NCBI RefSeq assembly: GCF_900187565.1
Contig: NZ_FYED01000004.1
Location: 124,001 to 188,000, forward strand
DNA from: Pseudomonas sp. Irchel 3A7
GTDB taxonomy: Bacteria > Pseudomonadota > Gammaproteobacteria > Pseudomonadales > Pseudomonadaceae
Length of the DNA stretch: 64,000 nucleotides
Reading direction: 5' to 3'
The notes below the pieces were generated by a model, which was not told where the DNA came from, ran no database searches, and saw only the letters and a program-made list of their open reading frames with translations. The position numbers were made by a program, and so were the translations under genes. Of this stretch, positions 26,654 through 35,943 are shown piece after piece (position 1 is the first letter of the stretch; the number at the start of each line of letters is the position of its first letter).

Positions 26654-29600
26654 ATGACCGGCATACACCACGCTCCATCCATTCTCCCCTGGCTGTTGTT
26701 GGCGGCCTCGATGCTCGGCATCGAGATCGCCGAAGCGGCCGTGCGCTGCGAGCGCAACCTGGTGGCCAACGTCGTGGCGCTGGACCAGCCACTGATGTTC
26801 AACCGTCTCGGTGCGCAAAACGTCAACGGCATGATGTTCGCCCTGCGCCGTGACGTGGTCGATGACCGTCTGATTTCCCTGGACCAGGGGGGCGCCGCGG
26901 TGCCGGGCAAGGTTTCGTTGCGGCCCGACAAGCGCCCGCGTCCACTGGTGCTGCGGGTAGCGGCCGGTGACTGCCTGACCGTCAACCTGCAGAACCTGCT
27001 GGCTTACCAGGCCAACCCCGGCTCCCACAGCGACGAAGGTGGAGAGGAAGAGGAGGAGGGTGAAGAGGAAGAAGGCATCGAAGTCGGTGAAGGGCATGAC
27101 CCGTGGAAGGTCGACGAGCAAGTACGTGATCGCCATGTCGGTTTCCAGGTCAACGGCATGCAGGCGGTCAACAGCATCGATGACATCGCTTCGTATACCG
27201 GGCGCAACGCCAACACCCTGGTCGCCCCCGGTGGCAGCCGTTCCTACACCCTGTACGCCGAACGCGAAGGTGCGTTCACGGTGAGCAGCCGCGGCGCCAC
27301 GTTCGGTAGCGAGGGCACGGCCGGCAACAACGCCAATGGCCTGTTCGCCCAGGTGGCGGTCATGCCCAAGGGCGGTCGCAGCTACCGCAACACCATCACC
27401 GAAGAAGAGATGCGCCTGGCCAGTACCGGACGGACACCGGCCGGTCATCCGATCGTCGATTACCAGGCACGCTATCCGCAGCGCGAACCGTGGATCCGTG
27501 AAGGCAAGGCCGGCAAGCCGATCATCAATATGGTCGACGGCAACGAAATTATCACCAGCGAAGCCGATGCGATTGTCATGGGCAGCAACGCCGATGGCAG
27601 CTTCCCGGCGTCGACCTATCCGCTGGAAAACCTCGGTAAACGTAACCCGGCAATCCCCAACCGGCTGGAGCCGTTCCGCGACTTCTCCGCGCAGTTCCAG
27701 GATGAAACCGCCGTCACCCAGGCCTTCCCGGCTTACTGGGCCGACCCGGTCATGGCCCACGTGTTGGAGCCGACCCGCGACTCGTTCATGATCAACTACG
27801 GCTCCGGCGGCATGGGCGCCGAAGTGGTCGCCAACCGCCTGGGCGTGGGGCCGATGCACGATTGCCTGTCCTGCGCCTACGAAGAGTTCTTCCTCAGTGC
27901 CCACACCGTGGGTGACGTGGCGATGCTGGTGGACGTACCGGCCAACGCCGGCCTCGAAGGCATCACCCCCGGGCAGGTGCCGAACGCCGATCAGGTCGGG
28001 GTCAAGGCGACCACGGCGCTGTATCCGTCGGAGCCGTCGAACGTTGCCCATAGCTACATCGGCGACTTCGTCAAATTCCGCAATACCCACAACGGCTACG
28101 AACACCACATCTTCCACTTGCACGGCCATCAGTGGCTGTTCAACCCCAACGACGACAACTCCGACTACGTGGATGCCCAAGGCATCGGCCCGGGCGCCGG
28201 CTACACCTATGAAATCGCCAACGGCGGTTCGGGCAACCGCAACCGGGTGGCGGGCGATGCGATCTATCACTGCCACTTCTATCCGCACTTCGCCCAAGGC
28301 ATGTGGGCCATGTGGCGGGTGCATGACGTGTTCGAAGAGGGCACCAGACTGGAAGTCTCGCAACAAGGAGCCGATGGCTTCCACAGCGAGCCGTACGCGC
28401 TGCGCAGCGGTAAACCCGCAGTGGGTGCACGGGCCTTGCCCGATGGTGAAATCGTTGCCGGTACGCCGATTCCCGCCGTGGTGCCGCTGCCGGGCAAAGC
28501 CATGCCGCCGATGCCGGGCAAAGTCGCGGTGGTACCGAAACTCGGCGAAACCCTGGTGGCCGCCAATGACGATGATGACGATGAAGAGGGCGACGATGAC
28601 GGCGAACACCATGGTGGGGGCGCCCAGGCCATCGGTTCCCTGGCGTTGGTCGATCGCAGCGAAGCCAACCGCAATGCCGACGGCACCCTGAAAAACCCTG
28701 GCTATCCATTCTGGATCGGCGGCATGGAAAGTTCGGTCGGCCAACGCCCACCGACCCCACCGCTGGACATGCTCGACGCCGCCACGGCGCAAGCCTTGAA
28801 GGCCAGCGGCAAAGCCCTGTGGGCCAACCTCGAGCCGAATCAATCCGGTGGCTGGGACGGTGGCTTGCCACGCCATGCCCTGGGTGGTGTCTCCGAGGGG
28901 GGCGAGGCCGAGACCGTCACCACGTCGCTGGATTTCTCAAAATCCGTGAAGCGTGCCAAACCGATTTACCTGCCCGAAGAAGGCACCGAAGTCGAACAGG
29001 CCGCCATGGCGTTCCACGCGAAAAAAGATCACCCGAGTTTCGCCGTGCTGCCGGGCAGCCAGGTCGTGGCGCGCAACTTCCGCACCAACGGCGCCTTGCC
29101 GATGGCCGGTGCGCCGTACTTCGAGCCCTGCATGGACGACCGGCAAAAACGCCTGACCAGCAGTTCCGGCACCGGTGAGTTCGCCAGCGGCGAGCGTCTC
29201 GACGGCATGTCGTTCATCGGTTCCTCGACCTTCACCGCCGACCGTCCGCGGATCTACAAAGCCGCGAACATCCAGTTCGACGCGGTGTACAACAAGGTCG
29301 GCTACCACTTCCCGCAAGCGCGCATCCTGGCGCTGTGGGAAGACGCCTGGCCGGTGATCACCAAGCAGCGTCCGCCAGAGCCTCTGGTGATGCGCATGAA
29401 CACCTTCGACTGCGTGCAGTACCAGCAGACCAACCTGATACCGGCCACCTATGAGATGGACGACTATCAAGTGCGCACCCCGACCGACGTGATCGGCCAG
29501 CACATCCACCTGCCGAAATGGGACCTGACCGCGGCGGACGGTTCTTCCAACGGCTGGAACTACGAAGACGGCGTGCTCTCCCCGGGTGCCGTGCAGGAGC

Positions 29601-32500
29601 GCATCCACGCGATCCGCGAGTACAACCAGTGCGAAGGCACCGACCCGCGTGACGGCACGCCAGCCTGTCCGAAAGCCAAGAACCACCCGTACTTCGGTCA
29701 ATTCGGCCGGGCGGACTGGGTCGGGGCGCGCACGGCCATGCAGCGCTGGTTCGCCGATCCGGTGATCAATACCTATGGCATCGACCGTGGCCTGGGCACC
29801 ATTTTCACCCACGACCACCTCGGCCCATCGACTCACCAGCAGATCGGCCTGTACGCCACCGTACTGGCTGAACCGGCCGGTTCCACCTGGTTCCACGCCG
29901 AAACCGGCGAGCCGTTGTACAGCGGCGCGCGGCAGGACGGCGGGCCGACTTCGTGGCAAGCGGTGATTTCGACCGGCGACCTGGACAACGACGGCAAGAA
30001 CGACAGCTTCCGCGAGTTCTTCCTCGAATACAGCGACTTCCAGCACGCCTATGAAGCGGGTGTGTACGTCGGCGCAGGTCCTGACGGCGTGCCGAATGCG
30101 CAAGCGTTCCCGGCCACGGCCGACAGCTTCCGCTACGCGATCAACCCGCCGGTACGCGACAACACCAGTGAGTTGCTTGAAGCGGTGGTGGAACTGCGTG
30201 GCGGCGTGAAACCCGGCTGCCCGAGCCGGCCTTGCCCGCAAGCGATCTCGGTGGATGACCCGGGCATGTTCGTCGTCAACTACCGCAACGAACCGCTGGC
30301 CCTGCGGGTGTACGACCCGAACAAGGTCGGCCCGGACGGCAAGCGCGGCATGCAGGCCGACGGGCTGGGCGGCGACCTGGCGTACGCCATGCAAAGCCGT
30401 ACCGACCGTGCGATCCCGGCGATGAACCTGGCGCCGAACCTGATCACCTCGGCCACCGGCCCGACCGGCGGCACCACGCTGTTCCCGCCGCACATCAACA
30501 AGGGCGGCGCGGAACCGGGTGACCCGTTCACGCCAATGCTGCGTACCTACACCGGTGACAATGTGCGGCTGCGGGTGCATGCCGGCGGTCACGAAGAGGA
30601 GCACAACGTCACCCTGCACGGCGTGAAATGGCTGCAAAGCGGTTCCGGCTACGGCAACAGCTCCAACTCCGGTTGGCGCGCCTCGCAGATGGTCGGGATC
30701 TCCGAACAGATGGGCTTCAATGCGCCGGTGTCGATGATCTCCAGTGCGGCGGCGACCACGGGTGACTATCTGTACACCATGGACGCGTCCATCGAGGGTT
30801 ACTGGAACGGTATCTGGGGCGTGATGCGTAACTACACCGCGCAACGCAGCGATCTGTTCGCGCTGCCGAACAACGCGAAACCGACCGGCATGCGCAACAC
30901 GGTGGCATTCGATGGTATCTGCCCACGGTATGGCGCCAACCCGAACGGAATCGGCACCCGGCCTACTGTGCAACGCAACTACGAAGTGGTCGCGGCGCTG
31001 GCCAACGACATCCTGAGCAACCCGTTGGGCCTGTCCATCGGTGACCCGGCGGGTATCGGGCAGCATGTCGGCGGACCGTTGAAACCGACGGGAGGCACCC
31101 TGGTGCTCAACTCGCGGCCGATGAGCATTCCGCAGGTCACGATCAACGATCCTGAAGATGGCGAGACTTTCACCCTCGGCGGGCAAAGCGGGCCGCTGCA
31201 TGACCCGACCGCGATCCTGTATGTGCGCAAGGCCGACCTCGACCCGGCCACCGGCAAGCTGAAACCCGGGGTGCCTGTCGAACCGCTGATACTGCGTGCG
31301 GCGGCCGGTGACTGCATCAACATCACCCTGGAAAACCGCCTGCCGAGCGTGATGCCGGACCTGGCCCAGACCGCCATCATGCAAGGCCTGGCCAAGCGTG
31401 ACCGTAACGACGGCATGGGTTCGACCACCTTCAACAACAACCTGATGCGGCCATCCAGTCATGTCGGCCTGCACACGCAATTGCTGGCCTATGACATCAC
31501 CAAATCCGACGGTGCCAACGTCGGCGCCAACCCGATCCAGACCGTGCCACCGCGTGTCGGCACAACCGGCGCGTACCCGACCCGTACCTACCAGTACTAC
31601 GCCGGGCACCTGGAGCGTGAAGGCAAGCCGATCACCCAGCTGGGACGCAACGTCGACAACATCAACGCCACGGCGGTGGAGTTCGGCGGGTTGAACATCA
31701 CCCCGGCGGACGTCATCAAACAGCCGCAAAAAGGCCTGGGTGGTGCGATGAGCATCCTGCCGATCGGTTCCACCTGGGTCGAGGATGCCAAGCGCGCATC
31801 GGCCACGGTCACCGCATCGGGCCAGACCAGCTATCGCGATTTTGCGATGGTCTGGCAGCGTGCCTTGAACACGCGCTGGGCCAATGGGCGGCCGGTGGAA
31901 GGCATTGCTGCGGAAGGCAACGGTGTACCGAACGATCCGAAGGACAACGCCAGCATGGCCATCAACTACAAGGTCGAGCCGATGTGGTTCCGCTTTGGCC
32001 TGGCCCCGGATGCGCCGTTCGGTCACGCCGGCAGCCCTGGCACCTTCGGCGACGTGCCGAACGCGCACATGGCCTACAGCAACGCGCTGGTGGGCAGCGA
32101 TCCGCAAACGCCGGTGTTCTACGTCAAACCGGGGCAACCGTTCCGTACGCACATCCTGATGCCGTCCGGTGGCAGTCGCGGTTCGACCTTCCAGCTCGAT
32201 GGCCACGTCTGGTCGGTCAACCCGTTCCAGTCGGAGAAGAGCGATCTGGGCGGTTATCCGATGGGCACGCCAGGGGTGGGATCGGTGCGGTTCGGGCTCA
32301 ACCCGATGTCGATGTACATCGGCGCCCGGGAAAGCGTGCTGCCGGCGGCGCACTTCAGCTTCATGCACCCGAGCGCCGGGGGCAGCAATGCGATACCGGG
32401 GGACTACCTGTACCGCGACAACGCCTCCTTCGGTAATGCCGCCGGGATGTGGGGATTGCTGCGGGTAACCAACGAACCGGAACCGGCGCCGGTACCGTAG
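26654..32500 (+). CDS. giant secreted multicopper oxidase, MnxG/MofA (McoA) class; probable Mn(II) oxidase
   Basis: A 1948-residue exported oxidase, expected to oxidise Mn(II) to Mn(III/IV) with O2. A signal peptide ends near 'IEIAEA'. Copper ligand motifs: 'HHIFHLHGHQW' near residue 484, 'YHCHFYPHFAQGMW' near 539, 'FTHDHLGPSTHQQIG' near 1052, 'VHAGGHEEEHNVTLHG' near 1310, and a C-terminal half with 'FMHPSAGG' and 'GDYLYRD'. Two acidic runs (~130-150 Glu-rich; ~636-655 Asp/Glu) interrupt the folds. The start 'VALDQPLMFNRLGAQN' resembles MofA/McoA. The neighbours (parvulin, heme protein, SCO chaperones) match the Leptothrix mofABC theme. ATG 26654 is chosen over a GTG six bases earlier. Which of the two P. 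putida GB-1 oxidases (MnxG or McoA) it is closer to needs an alignment. Confidence 0.88.
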   Translation: MTGIHHAPSILPWLLLAASMLGIEIAEAAVRCERNLVANVVALDQPLMFNRLGAQNVNGMMFALRRDVVDDRLISLDQGGAAVPGKVSLRPDKRPRPLVLRVAAGDCLTVNLQNLLAYQANPGSHSDEGGEEEEEGEEEEGIEVGEGHDPWKVDEQVRDRHVGFQVNGMQAVNSIDDIASYTGRNANTLVAPGGSRSYTLYAEREGAFTVSSRGATFGSEGTAGNNANGLFAQVAVMPKGGRSYRNTITEEEMRLASTGRTPAGHPIVDYQARYPQREPWIREGKAGKPIINMVDGNEIITSEADAIVMGSNADGSFPASTYPLENLGKRNPAIPNRLEPFRDFSAQFQDETAVTQAFPAYWADPVMAHVLEPTRDSFMINYGSGGMGAEVVANRLGVGPMHDCLSCAYEEFFLSAHTVGDVAMLVDVPANAGLEGITPGQVPNADQVGVKATTALYPSEPSNVAHSYIGDFVKFRNTHNGYEHHIFHLHGHQWLFNPNDDNSDYVDAQGIGPGAGYTYEIANGGSGNRNRVAGDAIYHCHFYPHFAQGMWAMWRVHDVFEEGTRLEVSQQGADGFHSEPYALRSGKPAVGARALPDGEIVAGTPIPAVVPLPGKAMPPMPGKVAVVPKLGETLVAANDDDDDEEGDDDGEHHGGGAQAIGSLALVDRSEANRNADGTLKNPGYPFWIGGMESSVGQRPPTPPLDMLDAATAQALKASGKALWANLEPNQSGGWDGGLPRHALGGVSEGGEAETVTTSLDFSKSVKRAKPIYLPEEGTEVEQAAMAFHAKKDHPSFAVLPGSQVVARNFRTNGALPMAGAPYFEPCMDDRQKRLTSSSGTGEFASGERLDGMSFIGSSTFTADRPRIYKAANIQFDAVYNKVGYHFPQARILALWEDAWPVITKQRPPEPLVMRMNTFDCVQYQQTNLIPATYEMDDYQVRTPTDVIGQHIHLPKWDLTAADGSSNGWNYEDGVLSPGAVQERIHAIREYNQCEGTDPRDGTPACPKAKNHPYFGQFGRADWVGARTAMQRWFADPVINTYGIDRGLGTIFTHDHLGPSTHQQIGLYATVLAEPAGSTWFHAETGEPLYSGARQDGGPTSWQAVISTGDLDNDGKNDSFREFFLEYSDFQHAYEAGVYVGAGPDGVPNAQAFPATADSFRYAINPPVRDNTSELLEAVVELRGGVKPGCPSRPCPQAISVDDPGMFVVNYRNEPLALRVYDPNKVGPDGKRGMQADGLGGDLAYAMQSRTDRAIPAMNLAPNLITSATGPTGGTTLFPPHINKGGAEPGDPFTPMLRTYTGDNVRLRVHAGGHEEEHNVTLHGVKWLQSGSGYGNSSNSGWRASQMVGISEQMGFNAPVSMISSAAATTGDYLYTMDASIEGYWNGIWGVMRNYTAQRSDLFALPNNAKPTGMRNTVAFDGICPRYGANPNGIGTRPTVQRNYEVVAALANDILSNPLGLSIGDPAGIGQHVGGPLKPTGGTLVLNSRPMSIPQVTINDPEDGETFTLGGQSGPLHDPTAILYVRKADLDPATGKLKPGVPVEPLILRAAAGDCINITLENRLPSVMPDLAQTAIMQGLAKRDRNDGMGSTTFNNNLMRPSSHVGLHTQLLAYDITKSDGANVGANPIQTVPPRVGTTGAYPTRTYQYYAGHLEREGKPITQLGRNVDNINATAVEFGGLNITPADVIKQPQKGLGGAMSILPIGSTWVEDAKRASATVTASGQTSYRDFAMVWQRALNTRWANGRPVEGIAAEGNGVPNDPKDNASMAINYKVEPMWFRFGLAPDAPFGHAGSPGTFGDVPNAHMAYSNALVGSDPQTPVFYVKPGQPFRTHILMPSGGSRGSTFQLDGHVWSVNPFQSEKSDLGGYPMGTPGVGSVRFGLNPMSMYIGARESVLPAAHFSFMHPSAGGSNAIPGDYLYRDNASFGNAAGMWGLLRVTNEPEPAPVP

Positions 32501-32532
32501 GAGTGGAGATAAGGGGGGCGACACCGCCCCCT

Positions 32533-32617
32533 GTGGGAGCGAGCCTGCTCGCGAAGAGGTCACCCCGGTTTTACGTGGTGCGCCGGATGACGCTTTCGCG
32601 AGCAGGCTCGCTCCCAC
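32533..32617. repeat. REP pair inside the oxidase operon
   Basis: An inverted REP pair in the 177-base gap between the oxidase gene and the beta-propeller gene. It could stabilise the 5.8-kb oxidase message or reduce downstream expression. Confidence 0.9.
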
Positions 32618-32677
32618 ACAAGGGCTGCGCAGGCCGGCTGGAACGAGGCAGACGAAGATCTGAAGGGGAGTAGGGAC

Positions 32678-34630
32678 ATGAACAGGACCATCACATTCGC
32701 CAGTTGTGCCCTGGTTATCGGGGTGGCGCTGATCTGGCTGGGGGTATCGCGCACGTCGCCTCCGGTCATGCTCAGCGAGGTGGCGCTGCCCAATACCTGG
32801 ACCGGTCAGACGCTTGAACGTGACGGTGTGTCGGTGGCGCTGCAAGTGCGGCCGCTGGCCGCAGACGGCGTGCTGCGGGAAGGCGAATTCGCCGACGTGC
32901 AGTTTCGCGTCACGGACAAGGCCTCGGGGCAACCGCTGGCGGGTGTCGCCCCGGGCGCCTGGCTGGACCCGGAAGCTGCTGCCGCCGACCAGGCCCAGGG
33001 CCGCGAGAACAGCTGCAAGTCACGGGTCGGCGTCTTCCTCAAATCAAGCATCGGCGCACGGCCGCTGCTCGACCTCAACGGCTACTTCCTGCTGGTGATG
33101 AACCGCGATGCCAGCGTCTCGGTGGTCGACCCGTCGGTGTCGGTGGGCGGCATCACCAGCACCATGGCGCGGATCGACATCAAGCAACCGCCGATGGACT
33201 GGGTTATGCCAAAGGACAACAAACGGGTCTTCGTGTCGATGCCGACCGCCAATGAAGTCGCGGTGATCGACAGCGAACAATTCAAAGTGGTCGACTCGGT
33301 GGCCGCCGGCAGCAACCCGGTGCGCGTGGCCCTGCAACCGGACGAACGCCTGCTGTGGGTCGGCAACAATGCCAAATCCACGGAGCAGTCCGGGGTCACG
33401 GTGATCGACACCGGCAGCCTGAAAACCCTCAAACACCTGGCCACGGGCGCCGGACACCATGAAATCGCCTTCAGCAAGGACAGCCGTTTTGCCTTCGTCA
33501 CCAATCGCGACGACGGCACCCTGAGCATCATCGATATCGCCAGCCTGACCCTGATCAAACAGCTCAAGACCGGCTCGCACCCGTTGTCGGTGGTGTACTC
33601 GCCATTGTCCGGTGCGGCGTATGTGGCCGATGGCAAGGACGGCACGGTCACGGTGGTCGACGCCGCGAACCAGTCGGTGCGGCGCGTGATCAAGATGAAG
33701 CAGGGTCTGGGGCCGATGGGTTTCAGCGCCGACGGCCGGTTCGGCATCGTGCTCAACACCCTGGAAAACCAGGCCTCGGTGATCGACGCGGCGACCGATT
33801 CGCTGATCCATGAACTGGACGTGTCCAGCGAACCCTATCAAGTGGTGTTCACCAAGGCCTATGCCTACATCCGCGGACTGGCCTCGCCCAAGGTGACAAT
33901 GATCAACCTGTCGTCGCTGGGTGAAGGTCGCCAGCCGATCAGCCAGGGTTTCGAGGCGGGTACTCAGCCGCCACGGTTGGCCGGCGACCTGCCGCTGGCA
34001 TCGAGCCTGGGGGTGTCGCGGGACGAGAATTCGGTGTTCGTGGTCAACCCGGCGGACAACACCACCTACTTCTATGCCGAAGGCATGAACGCGCCGATGT
34101 CGGGTTACCCCAATCGCGGGCAAGTGGCGCGGGCGGCGTTGGTCATCGACCGCAGCCTGCGCGAAGTCGAGCCAGGCCTGTACAGCGCGCGGATCAAGCT
34201 GCCACCGGCCGGGCGTTTCGACGTGGCGTTCCTGCTCAATCAACCGAACATCATCCATTGCTTCAGCACAGTGGTGGAGGCGAACAACAACGCCCCGCAA
34301 CAGGCGGGTGTGCCGAAAGTGGAGTTCATGCTCGACAAATCCACCGCCACCCAGGGCAGCCCTTACGTGGTGCGCTTCCGCATCGTCGAGGGCAAGCAGA
34401 AGGCCCAACGCAGCGGGGTCAAGGACGTGCAGGTGCGCTACTTCCTGGCGCCGAGTTCACGGCCTCAACACGTCGCGGCACGGGACGTCGGCTATGGTGT
34501 TTATGAAGCCCCGGTGACCCTCGACCAGAAAGGCGCCTGGTACCTGCACGTGCGTGCGGCATCCCTGGGCGCGACTTTCGGGGACCAGACGTTTGCCAGC
34601 GTTCGGGTGTTGCCCGGCGAAACTCATTGA
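32678..34630 (+). CDS. YVTN-type beta-propeller exported protein
   Basis: A 650-residue protein anchored or exported by an N-terminal hydrophobic segment ('FASCALVIGVALIWLGV'). Residues ~110-480 contain repeated seven-bladed propeller units of the YVTN/surface-antigen type ('VAVIDSEQFKVVDSVAAGSN', 'LSIIDIASLTLIKQLKTGSH', 'VTVVDAANQSVRRVI'). The N-terminal (~45-100) and C-terminal (~560-640) parts look like FixH/CopC-like beta domains. Such propellers accompany heme or copper enzymes; here a role in oxidase maturation or electron handling is inferred. AGGGGAGT ribosome site ('aaggggagtaggg') precedes ATG 32678. Confidence 0.75.
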   Translation: MNRTITFASCALVIGVALIWLGVSRTSPPVMLSEVALPNTWTGQTLERDGVSVALQVRPLAADGVLREGEFADVQFRVTDKASGQPLAGVAPGAWLDPEAAAADQAQGRENSCKSRVGVFLKSSIGARPLLDLNGYFLLVMNRDASVSVVDPSVSVGGITSTMARIDIKQPPMDWVMPKDNKRVFVSMPTANEVAVIDSEQFKVVDSVAAGSNPVRVALQPDERLLWVGNNAKSTEQSGVTVIDTGSLKTLKHLATGAGHHEIAFSKDSRFAFVTNRDDGTLSIIDIASLTLIKQLKTGSHPLSVVYSPLSGAAYVADGKDGTVTVVDAANQSVRRVIKMKQGLGPMGFSADGRFGIVLNTLENQASVIDAATDSLIHELDVSSEPYQVVFTKAYAYIRGLASPKVTMINLSSLGEGRQPISQGFEAGTQPPRLAGDLPLASSLGVSRDENSVFVVNPADNTTYFYAEGMNAPMSGYPNRGQVARAALVIDRSLREVEPGLYSARIKLPPAGRFDVAFLLNQPNIIHCFSTVVEANNNAPQQAGVPKVEFMLDKSTATQGSPYVVRFRIVEGKQKAQRSGVKDVQVRYFLAPSSRPQHVAARDVGYGVYEAPVTLDQKGAWYLHVRAASLGATFGDQTFASVRVLPGETH

Positions 34631-34642
34631 GAGGACATCGAC

Positions 34643-35296
34643 ATGAACCGATTTACACATCGTGGACTGCTGACGCTCTGCCTGTTGGCCGTCGGCGTCG
34701 GTCAGGCGCTGGCGCATTCGGCGGATGAACATGCCGGCCACACACCGGCCAAAAGCGCCAGTTCAGAGCGCGCCCAGGTCAAGTTCGCCGACGTGGCGCT
34801 GGTGGACCAGGACGGCAAGGCCGTGCGCCTGGAGAAAGACCTGGTGAGCAACAAGATCGTGGTCATGAGCTTCATCTACACCAGTTGCACCACGGTCTGC
34901 CCGGTGGTGTCGTCGATCATGGGCAAAGTGCAGAAACAGTTGGGCAGCCGGGTCGGCACCGAGGTGCAGCTGGTGTCCATCAGCATCGACCCGCAGCGTG
35001 ACGACGCCCAACGCCTCAACGACTATGCCCGCACTTTCCAGAACGGTCCGGGCTGGAGCTGGCTCACCGGTTCGCCACAGTCGGTCAACGAAACCCTCAA
35101 GGGCCTGGGCAGTTTCAGTGGTGACTTCAAGAGCCATCAGCCCTTGATCCTGGTGGGCGACGGCAACAGCCGTCACTGGACGCGCTACTACGGCTTCACC
35201 GACCCGGCCGTACTCAGCCGCGAAGTCGAGAAGCTCAGCGGCCAGCGCAACGCCCACGCCAAGCACACCGCAGTTGCCATGGAGCATCAGCCATGA
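34643..35296 (+). CDS. SCO1/SenC copper chaperone
   Basis: A 217-residue periplasmic thioredoxin-fold protein. Signal peptide 'LLTLCLLAVGVGQALA', a His-rich start ('HSADEHAGH'), the Cu-binding pair in 'YTSCTTVCPVV' (Cys ~82 and ~86) and the third ligand His in 'KSHQPLILVGD' (~167). SCO proteins insert copper into oxidases; here it probably loads the multicopper oxidase. It starts 12 bases after the propeller gene and overlaps the next SCO gene by 4 bases. Confidence 0.9.
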   Translation: MNRFTHRGLLTLCLLAVGVGQALAHSADEHAGHTPAKSASSERAQVKFADVALVDQDGKAVRLEKDLVSNKIVVMSFIYTSCTTVCPVVSSIMGKVQKQLGSRVGTEVQLVSISIDPQRDDAQRLNDYARTFQNGPGWSWLTGSPQSVNETLKGLGSFSGDFKSHQPLILVGDGNSRHWTRYYGFTDPAVLSREVEKLSGQRNAHAKHTAVAMEHQP

Positions 35297-35934
35297 AAGC
35301 GCTCGCCTTGATCTTCCTGACCATGTGCTTTTGCATCATCAGCTTCCTGGCGTTTTCCCACGAAGGACATGGGCAACCGGCGAATGCACCGGAAGCCGCG
35401 GCACCTGCAGCGGTTGCAGCGCAACCTGAGGGCGGCACCCGTGATGCAAAAACCTGGTTCACCGATACGCCGTTGCAGGACCAGAACGGTAACACCCTGC
35501 GCTTCTACAGCGACGCGTTGCAGAACCGCGTGGTGCTGCTCAATGTGATTTTCACCAGTTGTTCCGATGCCTGCCCGTTGATCACCCAAAAGCTCAAGCA
35601 AGTGCGTGAAGTGCTGGGTGACAAGGCGGACGGCGTCACCTTTATTTCCCTTACCAGTGATCCGCTGCGGGACACGCCGGCGGTACTCAAGGCTTACACC
35701 TTGAAGCAGGGCGTCGATGGGCCCCACTGGCTTTTTCTTACCGGCGACAAGGCGCAAATGGATCTGGTCCTGGGCCGCATCGGCCAGATCATCCCGACGC
35801 CCGAGCAACATTCAACCCAACTGATCGTCGGCGACGTCGCCAACAAGCGCTGGAGCAAAATCCGTCCCGACGCTCCGGCCGCCGCCATTGCCCAGCGCTT
35901 GCAGTTGCTGACAATGCCCGTGGCCGGTCGTTGA
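35293..35934 (+). CDS. second SCO1/SenC copper chaperone
   Basis: A 213-residue SCO protein with an N-terminal signal or anchor ('LALIFLTMCFCIISFLAFS'), an Ala/Pro linker, the copper pair in 'FTSCSDACPLI' (Cys ~90 and ~94) and the distal His in 'PEQHSTQLIVGD' (~173). It overlaps the previous gene by ATGA, so the two are translationally coupled. The two differ enough in sequence that they may form a relay or serve different copper sites. Confidence 0.9.
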   Translation: MKALALIFLTMCFCIISFLAFSHEGHGQPANAPEAAAPAAVAAQPEGGTRDAKTWFTDTPLQDQNGNTLRFYSDALQNRVVLLNVIFTSCSDACPLITQKLKQVREVLGDKADGVTFISLTSDPLRDTPAVLKAYTLKQGVDGPHWLFLTGDKAQMDLVLGRIGQIIPTPEQHSTQLIVGDVANKRWSKIRPDAPAAAIAQRLQLLTMPVAGR

Positions 35935-35943
35935 GTCTGCACC

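Noticed and set aside
28937..32932. A ~1330-codon open frame antisense to the oxidase gene.
   Set aside because: It mirrors the GC-rich codon pattern of the real gene, is rich in Arg/His/Val without domains, and runs through a REP pair. The forward frame has clear copper motifs.
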